A stretch of 62,898 nucleotides of DNA, from the NCBI GenBank assembly GCA_903874055.1, contig CAIQQR010000119.1, forward strand, positions 1-62,898, given 5' to 3'. The notes beneath the pieces are model-generated. The model saw nothing but the letters and a program-made list of their open reading frames with translations, was not told where the DNA came from and searched no databases. The position numbers were made by a program, and so were the translations under genes. Of this stretch, positions 1 through 9,310 are shown piece by piece. This stretch comes from an uncultured Bacteroidota bacterium. GTDB taxonomy: Bacteria; Bacteroidota; Bacteroidia; Chitinophagales; Chitinophagaceae. Each line of letters begins with the position of its first letter. Position 1 is the first letter of the stretch.

Positions 1-308
1 AATTGTGCTGCTTCAGCCGAAGGACCTATCACATTTACATGTTGGGTATCCTCATCTTTTGAAAAATAATCATATATACCGTTTACTAGAGGATCTTCAG
101 GACCAACTACAATCATGTCGATTGAATTTTCTAAAACGCAGTTCTTTAATCCTACAAAGTCATTTATTTGAATAGCTACATTGGTTCCAATGCTTGATGT
201 ACCTGGGTTCCCAGGTGCAATAAACAATTTATCACAGTGATGACTTTGTGCCATTTTCCAAGCCAAAGCATGCTCTCTACCTCCACTTCCTATTATTAAA
301 ATATTCAT
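1..308 (-). CDS. purD: phosphoribosylamine-glycine ligase, N-terminal part (cut by window edge)
   Basis: GAR synthetase joins 5-phosphoribosylamine and glycine using ATP in purine synthesis. Only about 102 N-terminal residues are present, because the gene runs off the left end. The start MNILIIGSGGREHALAWKM is the diagnostic PurD N-terminus with its GSGGREHA nucleotide-fold loop, followed by APGNPGT and then VVGPEDPL, all typical of the family's N-terminal Rossmann-like domain. ATG lies at 308. It is divergent from the peptide transporter on the right, with about 80 bp between them. Identification is firm; whether the rest of the gene is intact cannot be seen. Confidence 0.95.
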   Translation of the reverse strand, partial: MNILIIGSGGREHALAWKMAQSHHCDKLFIAPGNPGTSSIGTNVAIQINDFVGLKNCVLENSIDMIVVGPEDPLVNGIYDYFSKDEDTQHVNVIGPSAEAAQ

Positions 309-387
309 ATATAAATGTTTGCAGCACGAAAGTAAAAATTATTGAAGGTATTTTATTAATTTGGGTCAATTAAATAAACAATTGAAT

Positions 388-1890
388 ATGTCAACTACAA
401 CGCAAAAACACCCAAAAGGGTTATATGTATTGTTTGCAACGGAAATGTGGGAGCGTTTTAACTATTACGGCATGCGTGCTATTTTGGTACTTTTTTTAAC
501 CAAGGCGCTACTTTTTGATAAAGTGTTTGCTTCACAGGTATATGGTAGCTATACTGGATTAATTTACTTGACTCCATTATTAGGAGGATATATAGCGGAT
601 AGATATTGGGGAAATAATCGTTCCATTATTGCAGGCGGACTGGTAATGGCAATTGGAGAGTTTGTATTGTTTTTTTGTGGTCATTTTTATGATACCCCAG
701 CATTAGCCACTCCTTTATTTTATACAGGCATGGGTTGTATGATTGCAGGCAATGGTTTTTTCAAACCTAATATTTCCAGCATGGTGGGTCAATTGTACCC
801 AAAGGGGGATTCTAAAATAGATGCTGCTTATACTATATTTTATATGGGCATTAACACAGGAGGTGCATTGGGTCCAATTGTTTGCGGTGCTTTAGGAGAC
901 ACGGGTAAAAGTGGTGACTTTAAATGGGCATTTTTTGCGGGTGGGGTAGCCATGCTTTTAAGTGTGGCCACTCAATTAATGCTTCAGAAAAAATATTTAT
1001 TGAGCCCAGAGGGAGAAGCGATTGGTATAGCACCAAAAGAGGCACCCAAGTTTTTCCAAAAAATTCCTGTGATGGTTGGGTTTTTATTTTTAATTTCTTT
1101 AGTAACCATTGCTTTGGTTTACATAGATATCATGGTAGTAAGCTATTTATTTTGGTTATTACTAGCATGTATTTTATTGATTGCCTTTATAATTTTTTCT
1201 GATAAAACATTAGATATTATTGAAAAGAAAAAAGTAGCGGTATTATTTACGGTTTCCTTTTTTGTGATTTTCTTTTGGAGTGCATTTGAACAAGCTGGAG
1301 CTTCTTTAACTTATTTTGCATCAGAGAATACGCAAAGAGATTTAGGATTTTTTGTGGTACCAACTAGCTTTTTTCAATCCCTCAATTCTATATTCGTTGT
1401 AAGCCTTGCTCCATTGGTAGCATGGATTTGGATTAAGTTAGGGAAAGCAAATAAAGAACCTTCTTCGCCTTTTAAAATGGCAATGGGGTTAATGTTATTA
1501 GCACTCGGTTATTTATGGATTGCAACAGGTGTTAATGGAGTAGGTGCTGGCATAAAAGTAAGTATGATTTGGTTGATAGGAATGTATATGATGCATACTT
1601 TTGGTGAGCTATGTTTGTCACCAATTGGTTTGTCATTGTTTAATAAATTAGCTCCTTTAAAATTCGCTTCTTTATTAATGGCAGTTTGGTTTACGGCAAA
1701 TGCATTTGCCAATAAATTAGCGGGTGTATTTAGTGCTTTGTATCCAGAAAATGGTAAAATAACATCCTTTGCAGGTTATCAAATTTCAAACCTGCATGAA
1801 TTTTTTATGTTCTTTGTTTTCATGGCGGGGTTGGCTTCGATTGTGTTATTTTTCTTGTCAAGCAAGCTTAAGAATTTAATGGAGCACTAG
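388..1890 (+). CDS. POT/PTR2-family proton-coupled oligopeptide transporter
   Basis: Inner-membrane symporter taking up di- and tripeptides with protons (family knowledge). The 500-residue protein has many hydrophobic segments. It carries the ExxER proton-coupling motif in TM1 (EMWERFNYYG, near residues 19-28), the loop GGYIADRYWGNNRS, and the PTR2 signature FYMGINTGGALGP. I chose ATG 388 because homologues start close to the KGLYVLFATEMWERF segment; an in-frame TTG at 361 would add nine residues. It converges on acs with about 40 bp between and no clear terminator hairpin. Substrate range cannot be read from the sequence. Confidence 0.9.
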   Translation: MSTTTQKHPKGLYVLFATEMWERFNYYGMRAILVLFLTKALLFDKVFASQVYGSYTGLIYLTPLLGGYIADRYWGNNRSIIAGGLVMAIGEFVLFFCGHFYDTPALATPLFYTGMGCMIAGNGFFKPNISSMVGQLYPKGDSKIDAAYTIFYMGINTGGALGPIVCGALGDTGKSGDFKWAFFAGGVAMLLSVATQLMLQKKYLLSPEGEAIGIAPKEAPKFFQKIPVMVGFLFLISLVTIALVYIDIMVVSYLFWLLLACILLIAFIIFSDKTLDIIEKKKVAVLFTVSFFVIFFWSAFEQAGASLTYFASENTQRDLGFFVVPTSFFQSLNSIFVVSLAPLVAWIWIKLGKANKEPSSPFKMAMGLMLLALGYLWIATGVNGVGAGIKVSMIWLIGMYMMHTFGELCLSPIGLSLFNKLAPLKFASLLMAVWFTANAFANKLAGVFSALYPENGKITSFAGYQISNLHEFFMFFVFMAGLASIVLFFLSSKLKNLMEH

Positions 1891-1929
1891 TAGTTATTTT
1901 TTAAAATTACAATGCAAATGAAAAAAAAG

Positions 1930-3867
1930 TTAAAGCATTCCTTTTACTATTTCATCTACTACACCGGGATCTAATAAAGTGGAAGTGTCTCCTAAATTAC
2001 TGGTTTCCCCTTCGGCTACTTTTCTTAAAATTCGACGCATTATTTTTCCTGATCTTGTTTTTGGTAAACCAGATACAAATTGAATTTTATCTGGTTTTGC
2101 AATAGGTCCAATAATACGCGTAACGGTTTGTAAAATATCCTTTCTAACCATGTCGCCAGTACCATGCGTATCCTGTCCATGAGAACCAGTATAAATTATA
2201 TATGCATAAATACCTTGTCCTTTTATATCGTGCGGATATCCAACTACTGCACTTTCTACTACACCAGCGTGCATGTTAATGGCATTCTCTACTTCGGCGG
2301 TTCCAATACGGTGTCCACTTACATTTAATACATCATCTACACGACCAGTAATTCTAAATTGACCTTCTTCATTTTTTAAGGCACCGTCACCTGTGAAATA
2401 TAAGTTTTCATAAGTGGCAAAGTAATTGGTTCGGCAACGTTCATGATCTCCATAAGTAGTTCTTAATATTGCAGGCCATGGTTGCGTAATACATAAATTA
2501 CCACGATATAATCCGTCTTCTTTTTCTGTAATTTCATTTCCCTTATCATCTACTAATATCGCTTTCACACCAGGCATTGGATAGGTTGCCCAACCTGGTT
2601 TCCCAGGCGTAATACCTGCCATATTAGAAATCATAACCCCCCCTGTTTCAGTTTGCCACCATGTGTCAACAATGGGACATTTCTTTTTACCAATATGCTC
2701 ATCATACCAATGCCAAGCTTCTTCATTGATAGGTTCACCAACGGTTCCTAATATTTTTAGGCTACTTAAATCGTGGTCTTTCACTGGACCTAACCCAAAG
2801 CCCATTAAAGATCTAATCGCTGTGGGTGCAGTATACAAAGTATTCACTTTGAATTTGTCAATGATATCCCAAAAACGACCTGCATCTGGGAAAGTGGGAA
2901 TGCCCTCAAACATTAATGATGTACCACCAGCACTTAATGGGCCGTAAACAATATAACTATGCCCTGTAATCCAACCTATATCGGCAGTACAAAAGAATAT
3001 ATCATTGGGTTGGTATTGAAATACATTAATAAAAGTATAGTTCGTGTATACCATATATCCAGCAACACTATGCACCACTCCTTTTGGTTTGCCAGTGGAT
3101 CCTGATGTATATAAAATAAATAAAGGATCTTCTGCGTCCATTTCTACTGCAGGGACTAATTCCAATCCTTGCGATTCTACTTTCTTAATTTCATCCTCCC
3201 ACCAAATATCTCTCCCTTTTAACATGGATACTGCAGTTCTTGTTCTCGTGCAAACAATCACTTTTTTTACAGTTTTATTTCCTATTAAAGCATCATCAAT
3301 GACTGACTTTAATGGAATGTCTTTTGCTCCGCGATAAGCGCCATCACAGGTTATAATGAATTCAGCTTTTGCATCTTCTAATCTATCAGCGATACTTTGT
3401 GCAGAAAATCCACCAAATATTACACTATGAATTGCACCAATTCTTGCACATGCTAAAATTGCAATAGCTAATTCAGGGATCATGCCCATGTAAACACAAA
3501 CACGATCTCCTTTTTGTACGCCGTTATTAAGTAGTACTTGTGCAAACTGGCATACTTTTAAATGAAGTTGATTATAAGTGATAATTCGATGATGTTCTTC
3601 GGGATCATTTGGTTCCCATATAATTGCTGGAGTATTTCCTTTGCTTTCAAGGTGTCTGTCTAAACAGTTTTCGGTAATATTTAATTTACCTCCTTTAAAC
3701 CATTCTATTTTTGGAGCTGAAAAATTCCAATCTAAAACTCGGTCCCACTTTTTTTTCCAAGTAAAATTTTCGGCAATCTTACTCCAAAACTCAGCTGGGT
3801 GGTCAATACTTTTTTTGTAATCCTCGTGGTATTGTTCGAGACTTTTAATTTGATAAGGGTAGCTCAT
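1930..3867 (-). CDS. acs: acetyl-CoA synthetase (AMP-forming)
   Basis: Activates acetate to acetyl-CoA through acetyl-AMP in the cytoplasm. The 645-residue length matches the family. Visible adenylate-forming motifs are YTSGSTGKPKGVVHS (P-loop), WWQTETGG, the hinge-region GRVDDVLNVSGHRIG, and the C-terminal PKTRSGKIMRRILR, whose lysine is the residue acetylated to silence Acs in other bacteria. I prefer the ATG at 3867 (MSYPYQIKSLEQY); an upstream in-frame ATG at 3915 would add a 16-residue tail of unlikely composition. It is divergent from an MHS-type transporter, which suggests that transporter may import acetate or another carboxylate. Confidence 0.96.
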   Translation of the reverse strand: MSYPYQIKSLEQYHEDYKKSIDHPAEFWSKIAENFTWKKKWDRVLDWNFSAPKIEWFKGGKLNITENCLDRHLESKGNTPAIIWEPNDPEEHHRIITYNQLHLKVCQFAQVLLNNGVQKGDRVCVYMGMIPELAIAILACARIGAIHSVIFGGFSAQSIADRLEDAKAEFIITCDGAYRGAKDIPLKSVIDDALIGNKTVKKVIVCTRTRTAVSMLKGRDIWWEDEIKKVESQGLELVPAVEMDAEDPLFILYTSGSTGKPKGVVHSVAGYMVYTNYTFINVFQYQPNDIFFCTADIGWITGHSYIVYGPLSAGGTSLMFEGIPTFPDAGRFWDIIDKFKVNTLYTAPTAIRSLMGFGLGPVKDHDLSSLKILGTVGEPINEEAWHWYDEHIGKKKCPIVDTWWQTETGGVMISNMAGITPGKPGWATYPMPGVKAILVDDKGNEITEKEDGLYRGNLCITQPWPAILRTTYGDHERCRTNYFATYENLYFTGDGALKNEEGQFRITGRVDDVLNVSGHRIGTAEVENAINMHAGVVESAVVGYPHDIKGQGIYAYIIYTGSHGQDTHGTGDMVRKDILQTVTRIIGPIAKPDKIQFVSGLPKTRSGKIMRRILRKVAEGETSNLGDTSTLLDPGVVDEIVKGML

Positions 3868-3953
3868 AGCGCAATCATTAAAATTAGATGTATTAAAGTT
3901 ACATTTTTTACGCATAAATATTTAACTTGAATGATAACTGGAAAACGATTGCT

Positions 3954-5558
3954 ATGAATTCAGAAAAAAAACAAAGCAGTATTGCATTTGTCATAGGGGC
4001 ATCTTCTGTGGGTACCTTAATTGAATGGTATGATTTTTATATTTTTGGAATGTTAGCTACCATTTTATCCAAACAATTTTTTCCTGCAGAAGCCGGCACA
4101 GCAGCACTTTTAAGCACATTGGCCATATTTGCAGCAGGCTTTATTGTGCGCCCATTTGGTGCATTAGTGTTTGGACGCTTGGGTGACCTGATTGGCAGAA
4201 AACATACTTTTTTACTGACTTTGGTCATAATGGGTGGCTCTACTTTTGCAATTGGATTGGTGCCGGGATTTAAAACTATTGGTTGGGCTGCACCTATCAT
4301 CGTACTTGTTTTAAGACTATTGCAAGGTTTAGCTTTAGGAGGTGAATATGGAGGAGCAGCAACTTATGTTGCGGAACATGCCCCAGCCGGACAACGGGGA
4401 TTTTGGACTTCCTGGATTCAAACTACAGCAACACTTGGTTTATTTTTAGCACTCGGTGTAATTATTTTAATACGTTCTAATCAAGGAGTAGAAAATTTTA
4501 GTGCGGAGTGGGGTGGTTGGAGATATCCATTTTGGATTTCCATTTTATTAGTTGGCGTATCTGTTTTGATTAGAATGCGCATGAGTGAATCCCCCATGTT
4601 TACTAAATTAAAATCGGAAGGAAAAACTTCGGCCAATCCATTAAAAGAAAGTTTTGGAAACAAAGCCAATTTTAAAATGGTATTGTTAGCATTATTCGGA
4701 GCAGTAATGGGGCAGGGCGTTGTATGGTATACTGGACAATTTTATGCGCAAAGTTTTATTGAAACAGTTTGTAAAATTGATTTCATTCAATCCAGAAATA
4801 TAATGTTAGTGGCGATATTGATGGCAACTCCTTGTTTTGTTTTGTTTGGTTGGTTAAGTGATAAATTGGGACGTAAATGGATCATGCTTTTGGGAATGTT
4901 TTTAGCCATTTGTACCTATCGTCCTATTTATAAAGAATTTATTGCCATTACATCCGCTAAAAATAGAACACAAATTGTTGATGCAAGACTTACGAATGTA
5001 GGTCCTAAAATTCCTTTGATTGATGCAAAAGACAAACATAAATTATATGTAAGACAAGTGATTGATACAGTTTATACGGATGGTTCTGTATTTAAATATA
5101 CAATTACTGATACCTTAATTGGTTTTAATGAATTAGGAGTAGACAGGCCCATTAATTTAATCAATCCAACTTTAATAAAGTACAAAGCAATTAAACCTAA
5201 TGTAGTGATTGAAAAAACTATGGGTAAATCAGCAACCTGGGATATCATTTGGTTGGTATTTATTCAAATTGTTTATGTAACGATGGTATATGGTCCTGTA
5301 GCTGCATTTTTAGTAGAAATGTTCCCAACAAAAATTAGATATACATCCATGTCACTCCCTTATCATATTGGTAATGGCGTATTTGGAGGGTTGGTTCCTT
5401 TTTTAGGCACTTTAATTGTTGAGTTTACTAAAACAACCGAAAAGCCAGCTGGGGATGTGCTTGCAGGATTATGGTATCCAATTGGAGTAGCAACAATTAG
5501 CTTAATTATTGGTATTGTTTATTTATCCAATAAGATGGATAAAAATGTAATGGATTAA
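3954..5558 (+). CDS. MFS transporter, metabolite:H+ symporter (MHS) type, with soluble insertion
   Basis: Predicted inner-membrane proton symporter of the MHS branch (proline/betaine, oxoglutarate and shikimate carriers). Seen: the N-terminal GTLIEWYDFYIFG motif, the MFS loop FGRLGDLIGRKHTF, LLQGLALGGEYGGAATYVAEHAP, and a second MFS loop GWLSDKLGRKW. At about residues 320-428 the usual TM8-TM9 connection is replaced by roughly 110 mostly polar residues. ATG 3954 is preferred over an in-frame TTG at 3927. It is followed after 18 bp by a small two-TM protein and is divergent from acs. Substrate unknown; a monocarboxylate is a guess from context. Confidence 0.85.
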   Translation: MNSEKKQSSIAFVIGASSVGTLIEWYDFYIFGMLATILSKQFFPAEAGTAALLSTLAIFAAGFIVRPFGALVFGRLGDLIGRKHTFLLTLVIMGGSTFAIGLVPGFKTIGWAAPIIVLVLRLLQGLALGGEYGGAATYVAEHAPAGQRGFWTSWIQTTATLGLFLALGVIILIRSNQGVENFSAEWGGWRYPFWISILLVGVSVLIRMRMSESPMFTKLKSEGKTSANPLKESFGNKANFKMVLLALFGAVMGQGVVWYTGQFYAQSFIETVCKIDFIQSRNIMLVAILMATPCFVLFGWLSDKLGRKWIMLLGMFLAICTYRPIYKEFIAITSAKNRTQIVDARLTNVGPKIPLIDAKDKHKLYVRQVIDTVYTDGSVFKYTITDTLIGFNELGVDRPINLINPTLIKYKAIKPNVVIEKTMGKSATWDIIWLVFIQIVYVTMVYGPVAAFLVEMFPTKIRYTSMSLPYHIGNGVFGGLVPFLGTLIVEFTKTTEKPAGDVLAGLWYPIGVATISLIIGIVYLSNKMDKNVMD

Positions 5559-5576
5559 ATTTTAAAAACTGATTGT

Positions 5577-5831
5577 ATGAATAGCTTGAAAAAAATGTTA
5601 GGGTTTGTTTGGATGATTTTAGCGCCTATAATTATTTGTTTTTTGGTATATGAAGCTTATATAAAAATTGGTGCTGCAAAGCCCACTGAAAAAGCAAATG
5701 TCATTTTGCAATGGATAATCATATTGTTCATTTTTACACCCATTAGTTTTGGTTTTTTCTTATTTGGAAAGTATGCTGCAAATAATGAATATGACCAATT
5801 GCCCACGTCATCTGAGGAACTTACAAATTAG
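5577..5831 (+). CDS. small two-TM membrane protein (DUF6814-like)
   Basis: An 84-residue protein with two hydrophobic segments (about residues 8-25 and 44-66) and a polar C-terminus rich in Asn, Glu and Ser. It starts 18 bp after the MHS transporter stop, so it is very likely in the same transcript. It resembles small proteins that sit beside MHS transporters in other Bacteroidota (DUF6814, from memory). An accessory role for the transporter is inferred only from adjacency. No catalytic motif is visible. Confidence 0.7.
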   Translation: MNSLKKMLGFVWMILAPIIICFLVYEAYIKIGAAKPTEKANVILQWIIILFIFTPISFGFFLFGKYAANNEYDQLPTSSEELTN

Positions 5832-5868
5832 GAAACGGTTATTTAATATTTGTTAAGTATTTTTGGAC

Positions 5869-6768
5869 ATGGCATTAGAAGTAAAAGGACTTTTCAAAAA
5901 ATATGAGGCACAGGTAGCAGTGGCTGATTTGTCCTTTACTATAGAAAAAGGGTCAGTCGTTGGATTTTTAGGCCCCAATGGAGCTGGAAAAAGTACTACT
6001 CTAAAAATGATTGCAGGTTATCTTGAGCCAAATGCAGGAGAAGTAATTTTGAATGGGGTATCTAGTCATAAAGATCCTATTGCATTTAAAAAAATGATTG
6101 GCTATTTGCCCGAAGCAAATCCTTTGTATGAAGAAATGTATGTGAAAGAATACTTTTCATTTTTAGCATCCATCCATAAAATTGATCAATCTGCTCAAAG
6201 AATTGAAGAAGTAATTTTGCAAACGGGTTTAAAGCCCATGCAACATAAAAAAATAGGTGCGCTCTCAAAAGGATACAAACAAAGAGTGGGAATAGCTGCA
6301 GCCATTATTCATAAGCCTGCATTGATATTATTAGACGAACCTACTTCGGGCTTGGATCCCAATCAACTTATTGAAATACGCGCACTAATACAATCATTAA
6401 GTAAGGATGCAATTGTTTTATTCTCTACACATATTTTACAAGAGGTTTCTGCCATTTGTTCAAGTGTGTTGGTGTTGCATCAATCTAAATTAGTGGCGAA
6501 TACTTTAATACATGATTTATTAAAGCCTTCTCAGCCAGCAGTGCGTGTTGTTTTTGAAGAGGAAATAGACACTTTTTTAAGTGATGAATTCTTTAAAAAT
6601 TTAAATTTTGTTCAAGTAGACAAACATGCGTTAGTAATAAAATCAAATGACTTAACCATTTTGAAAAAAGAGATTTTGAATTACGCATTAGCTAAAGGCT
6701 TGAATATCCAAGCTTTGCAAACGCAGGAGGCAAGTTTAGAAGAAATCTTCAAATTGCTTACCCATTAA
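5869..6768 (+). CDS. gldA: ABC transporter ATP-binding protein, GldA-like
   Basis: ATPase subunit of an ABC exporter. The 299 residues contain Walker A GPNGAGKST (about 36-44), signature LSKGYKQRVG, Walker B ALILLDEPTSGLDP, and the switch His in FSTHILQEV. IGYLPEANPLYEEMYVKEY is close to GldA, the gliding-motility ATPase of Bacteroidota, and the 60-residue C-terminal extension also fits. In flavobacteria GldA works with GldF and GldG permease-type proteins; neither is adjacent here, so the partner must be elsewhere or the name may be too specific. ATG 5869 is chosen over TTG 5863. Confidence 0.75.
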   Translation: MALEVKGLFKKYEAQVAVADLSFTIEKGSVVGFLGPNGAGKSTTLKMIAGYLEPNAGEVILNGVSSHKDPIAFKKMIGYLPEANPLYEEMYVKEYFSFLASIHKIDQSAQRIEEVILQTGLKPMQHKKIGALSKGYKQRVGIAAAIIHKPALILLDEPTSGLDPNQLIEIRALIQSLSKDAIVLFSTHILQEVSAICSSVLVLHQSKLVANTLIHDLLKPSQPAVRVVFEEEIDTFLSDEFFKNLNFVQVDKHALVIKSNDLTILKKEILNYALAKGLNIQALQTQEASLEEIFKLLTH

Positions 6769-6831
6769 AAAAAAGGGTGTAAATTGCGTTCTCAAACTGA
6801 AACAACTTTTTAGAAAATAAATCATCAAACT

Positions 6832-8127
6832 ATGAGTTACATTGTAGAAGTAAAAGCAAGACAAATTTTAGATAGCCGTGGAAATCCTACTGTTGAAGTA
6901 GATGTATTAACGGATGAAGGTGCTATGGGCCGTGCAGCAGTTCCTTCTGGAGCTAGTACTGGTATTCACGAAGCAGTTGAATTAAAAGACAACGATAAAA
7001 AGAAATATTTAGGAAGAGGGGTGTTAAAGGCGGTTAAGAATGTAAATACATTAATTGCCAATAGTATTGTTGGTTTTGATATTACTGCACAAGCTGCGAT
7101 TGACCAAGTAATGATTGATTTAGATGGTACGCCAAACAAAGCTAAATTAGGTGCAAATGCAATTTTAGCGGTTTCTATGGCTGCAGCAAGAGCTGCTGCT
7201 GAAGAAGCTAACTTACCATTATACCGTTACATAGGTGGTACCAATGCAAGAACCTTACCAATGCCAATGATGAATATCTTAAATGGTGGTGCACACGCAG
7301 ATAATAAAATTGATTTCCAAGAGTTCATGATTATGCCAGTTGGCGCTCCATCATTTAGCGAAGGATTACGTTGGGGTGTGGAAATTTTCCACCAATTAAA
7401 GAGCACTTTGAAAAAGAAAGGATACAGCACAAACGTAGGTGATGAAGGTGGATTCGCTCCAAACATTCAAAGCAACGAAGAAGCAATCGAAACAGTATTA
7501 GAAGCAATAACTGCTGCAGGTTACAAAGCGGGTACTCAAATTGCAATTGCAATGGATGCTGCAAATAGTGAGTTATGGAATGCTAAGAAAAAGAAATATG
7601 TTTTCCATAAGAGCTCTGGTAAAGAAATGAGTTCAGATCAATTGGTTAAATATTGGGAATCATGGGTTAAGAAATATCCTATCGTTTCCATTGAGGATGG
7701 TATGGCTGAAGACGATTGGGCTGGTTGGAAAAACTTGACTGACACGATTGGTGCTAAATGTCAATTAGTGGGAGACGATTTATTTGTAACCAATGTAGAG
7801 CGTTTACAAACTGGTATCGATAAGAAAATTGCAAATGGCTTATTAGTAAAAGTAAATCAAATTGGTACTTTAACTGAAACAATCAATGCAGTAAGCTTGG
7901 CACAACATAATGGTTACAATACTATTATGTCTCACAGATCTGGTGAAACAGAAGATACTACAATTGCTGACTTAGCAGTTGCATTAAACTGTGGTCAAAT
8001 TAAAACAGGTTCGGCTTCAAGAACGGATCGTATGGCTAAATACAATCAGTTAATCCGTATCGAAGAGCAATTAGGAGAAACTGGTGTATTCCCAACAAAA
8101 GGTAAATTGAAATTTGGCAACAAATAA
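6832..8127 (+). CDS. eno: enolase (phosphopyruvate hydratase)
   Basis: Converts 2-phosphoglycerate to phosphoenolpyruvate in glycolysis. The 431-residue length is normal. Visible hallmarks are [32 protein letters not shown], the Mg ligands in [22 protein letters not shown] and VGDDLFVTN, and the signature [14 protein letters not shown] followed by [18 protein letters not shown]. It stands alone between the GldA-like gene and the FtsB-like gene and has its own strong intrinsic terminator. No anomaly seen. Confidence 0.98.
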   Translation: MSYIVEVKARQILDSRGNPTVEVDVLTDEGAMGRAAVPSGASTGIHEAVELKDNDKKKYLGRGVLKAVKNVNTLIANSIVGFDITAQAAIDQVMIDLDGTPNKAKLGANAILAVSMAAARAAAEEANLPLYRYIGGTNARTLPMPMMNILNGGAHADNKIDFQEFMIMPVGAPSFSEGLRWGVEIFHQLKSTLKKKGYSTNVGDEGGFAPNIQSNEEAIETVLEAITAAGYKAGTQIAIAMDAANSELWNAKKKKYVFHKSSGKEMSSDQLVKYWESWVKKYPIVSIEDGMAEDDWAGWKNLTDTIGAKCQLVGDDLFVTNVERLQTGIDKKIANGLLVKVNQIGTLTETINAVSLAQHNGYNTIMSHRSGETEDTTIADLAVALNCGQIKTGSASRTDRMAKYNQLIRIEEQLGETGVFPTKGKLKFGNK

Positions 8128-8144
8128 TTCAATTCAAACTATAT

Positions 8145-8170
8145 AAAAAGGCCCCAATCGGGGCCTTTTT
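8145..8170 (+). terminator. intrinsic terminator after eno
   Basis: Perfect 11-bp stem AAAAAGGCCCC / GGGGCCTTTTT with a 4-nt AATC loop and a T-rich tail, 17 bp after the eno stop. Confidence 0.93.
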
Positions 8171-8220
8171 CTTTTTGCGTATTAGTGGAACTATGCTAAT
8201 TTTACTATAATCGTTATAGT

Positions 8221-8553
8221 ATGCAAGCCTTAAAAAAAATTTTCCCCATCCTTATCAATCGTTATTTTTTAGTATCGGTTGGATTTGTAGTATGGATGTT
8301 ATTTTTTGATCAACGTGATTATTTCCAACAAAAAGAACGTGCCAGTGAATTGAATAAAGTGGAAGCTGCAAAAAAATATTATAACGACGAAATTGAAATT
8401 ACTAAGAAGCAATTAAATAATCTGCAAAGCAATCCTACTGCCATTGAAAAATACGCGCGCGAAAGATATTTATTAAAGCGTGAAGGGGAAGAAGTTTATT
8501 TATTTGAGGATACTGCAAAGCATTCCGGTACCCCTGTTCAAGAAAAAAAATGA
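8221..8553 (+). CDS. septum formation initiator (FtsB/DivIC family)
   Basis: Small bitopic division protein of 110 residues. One N-terminal membrane segment (about residues 14-30) is followed by a charged coiled-coil stretch (about 32-70), then the family-like region NPTAIEKYARERYLLKREGEEVY, cited here in outline. Such proteins bridge divisome components in the periplasm. The stop codon overlaps the nth start by 4 bp (ATGA at 8550-8553), so the two are translationally coupled. FtsB and DivIC cannot be told apart from sequence alone. Confidence 0.85.
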   Translation: MQALKKIFPILINRYFLVSVGFVVWMLFFDQRDYFQQKERASELNKVEAAKKYYNDEIEITKKQLNNLQSNPTAIEKYARERYLLKREGEEVYLFEDTAKHSGTPVQEKK

Positions 8554-9227
8554 TAAAGAAAGAGCGCTATGAAAAAGTGTTGGAATATTTCCAAACACAT
8601 ATGCCAGTGGCAGAAACCGAGTTAACGTATAGCAATCCTTTTGAATTATTAGTAGCTGTTATTTTATCTGCTCAGTGCACTGATAAGCGAGTTAATTTAA
8701 CAACCCCATCTATTTTTAAACAATTCCCTACACCACAAAAAATGGCAAAGGCAAGTTTTGATGAATTGTTTCCACTTATAAAAAGCATCTCCTATCCCAA
8801 TAATAAAACCAAGCATTTAATAGGTATGAGTCAATTGCTAGTGAATGATTTTAAGGGGGAAGTACCTATGACCATTGATGAGTTAATTAAATTACCAGGT
8901 GTGGGACGAAAAACAGCCAATGTGATTACAAGTGTATGGGACAATCAGCCTAATATGGCGGTGGATACGCATGTAAATAGAGTTAGTAAAAGATTAGGTT
9001 TGGTTCCTATGACAGCAACCACTCCATTGGCTGTAGAAAAAGTACTGATTAAAAATATTCCAACTCATTTAGTGCATACAGCGCATCATTGGCTAATATT
9101 GCATGGACGTTATGCATGTGTAGCAAGGAACCCTAAATGTGAGGATTGTGGTTTGCAACTTTTTTGTAAATACTTTGAGAAAAATGTATCCAAGCAAAAA
9201 GCAAAAGAAGAGAAAACCAATAATTAA
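8550..9227 (+). CDS. nth: endonuclease III (DNA glycosylase/AP lyase)
   Basis: Base-excision repair enzyme removing oxidised pyrimidines and nicking AP sites. 225 residues. The helix-hairpin-helix LPGVGRKTANVI contains the catalytic lysine, and the catalytic aspartate is in VDTHVNRVSKRLGL. The C-terminal iron-sulfur loop has the exact spacing C-x6-C-x2-C-x5-C (CVARNPKCEDCGLQLFC). It overlaps the upstream FtsB-like gene by 4 bp. The C-terminus ends in a Lys-rich tail. A bidirectional terminator follows and is shared with korA. Confidence 0.96.
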   Translation: MIKKERYEKVLEYFQTHMPVAETELTYSNPFELLVAVILSAQCTDKRVNLTTPSIFKQFPTPQKMAKASFDELFPLIKSISYPNNKTKHLIGMSQLLVNDFKGEVPMTIDELIKLPGVGRKTANVITSVWDNQPNMAVDTHVNRVSKRLGLVPMTATTPLAVEKVLIKNIPTHLVHTAHHWLILHGRYACVARNPKCEDCGLQLFCKYFEKNVSKQKAKEEKTNN

Positions 9228-9254
9228 ATTACTAGAAATTATAATTTCCTATTC

Positions 9255-9290
9255 ATAAAAAAGGGTTCCAAATTAGGAACCCTTTTTTAT
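9255..9290. terminator. bidirectional terminator between nth and korA
   Basis: Perfect 15-bp stem ATAAAAAAGGGTTCC / GGAACCCTTTTTTAT with a 6-nt loop. It has A-tract and T-tract flanks, so it can serve both converging genes. Confidence 0.93.
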
Positions 9291-9310
9291 GAGATTTAAG
9301 TAGTTGACTA

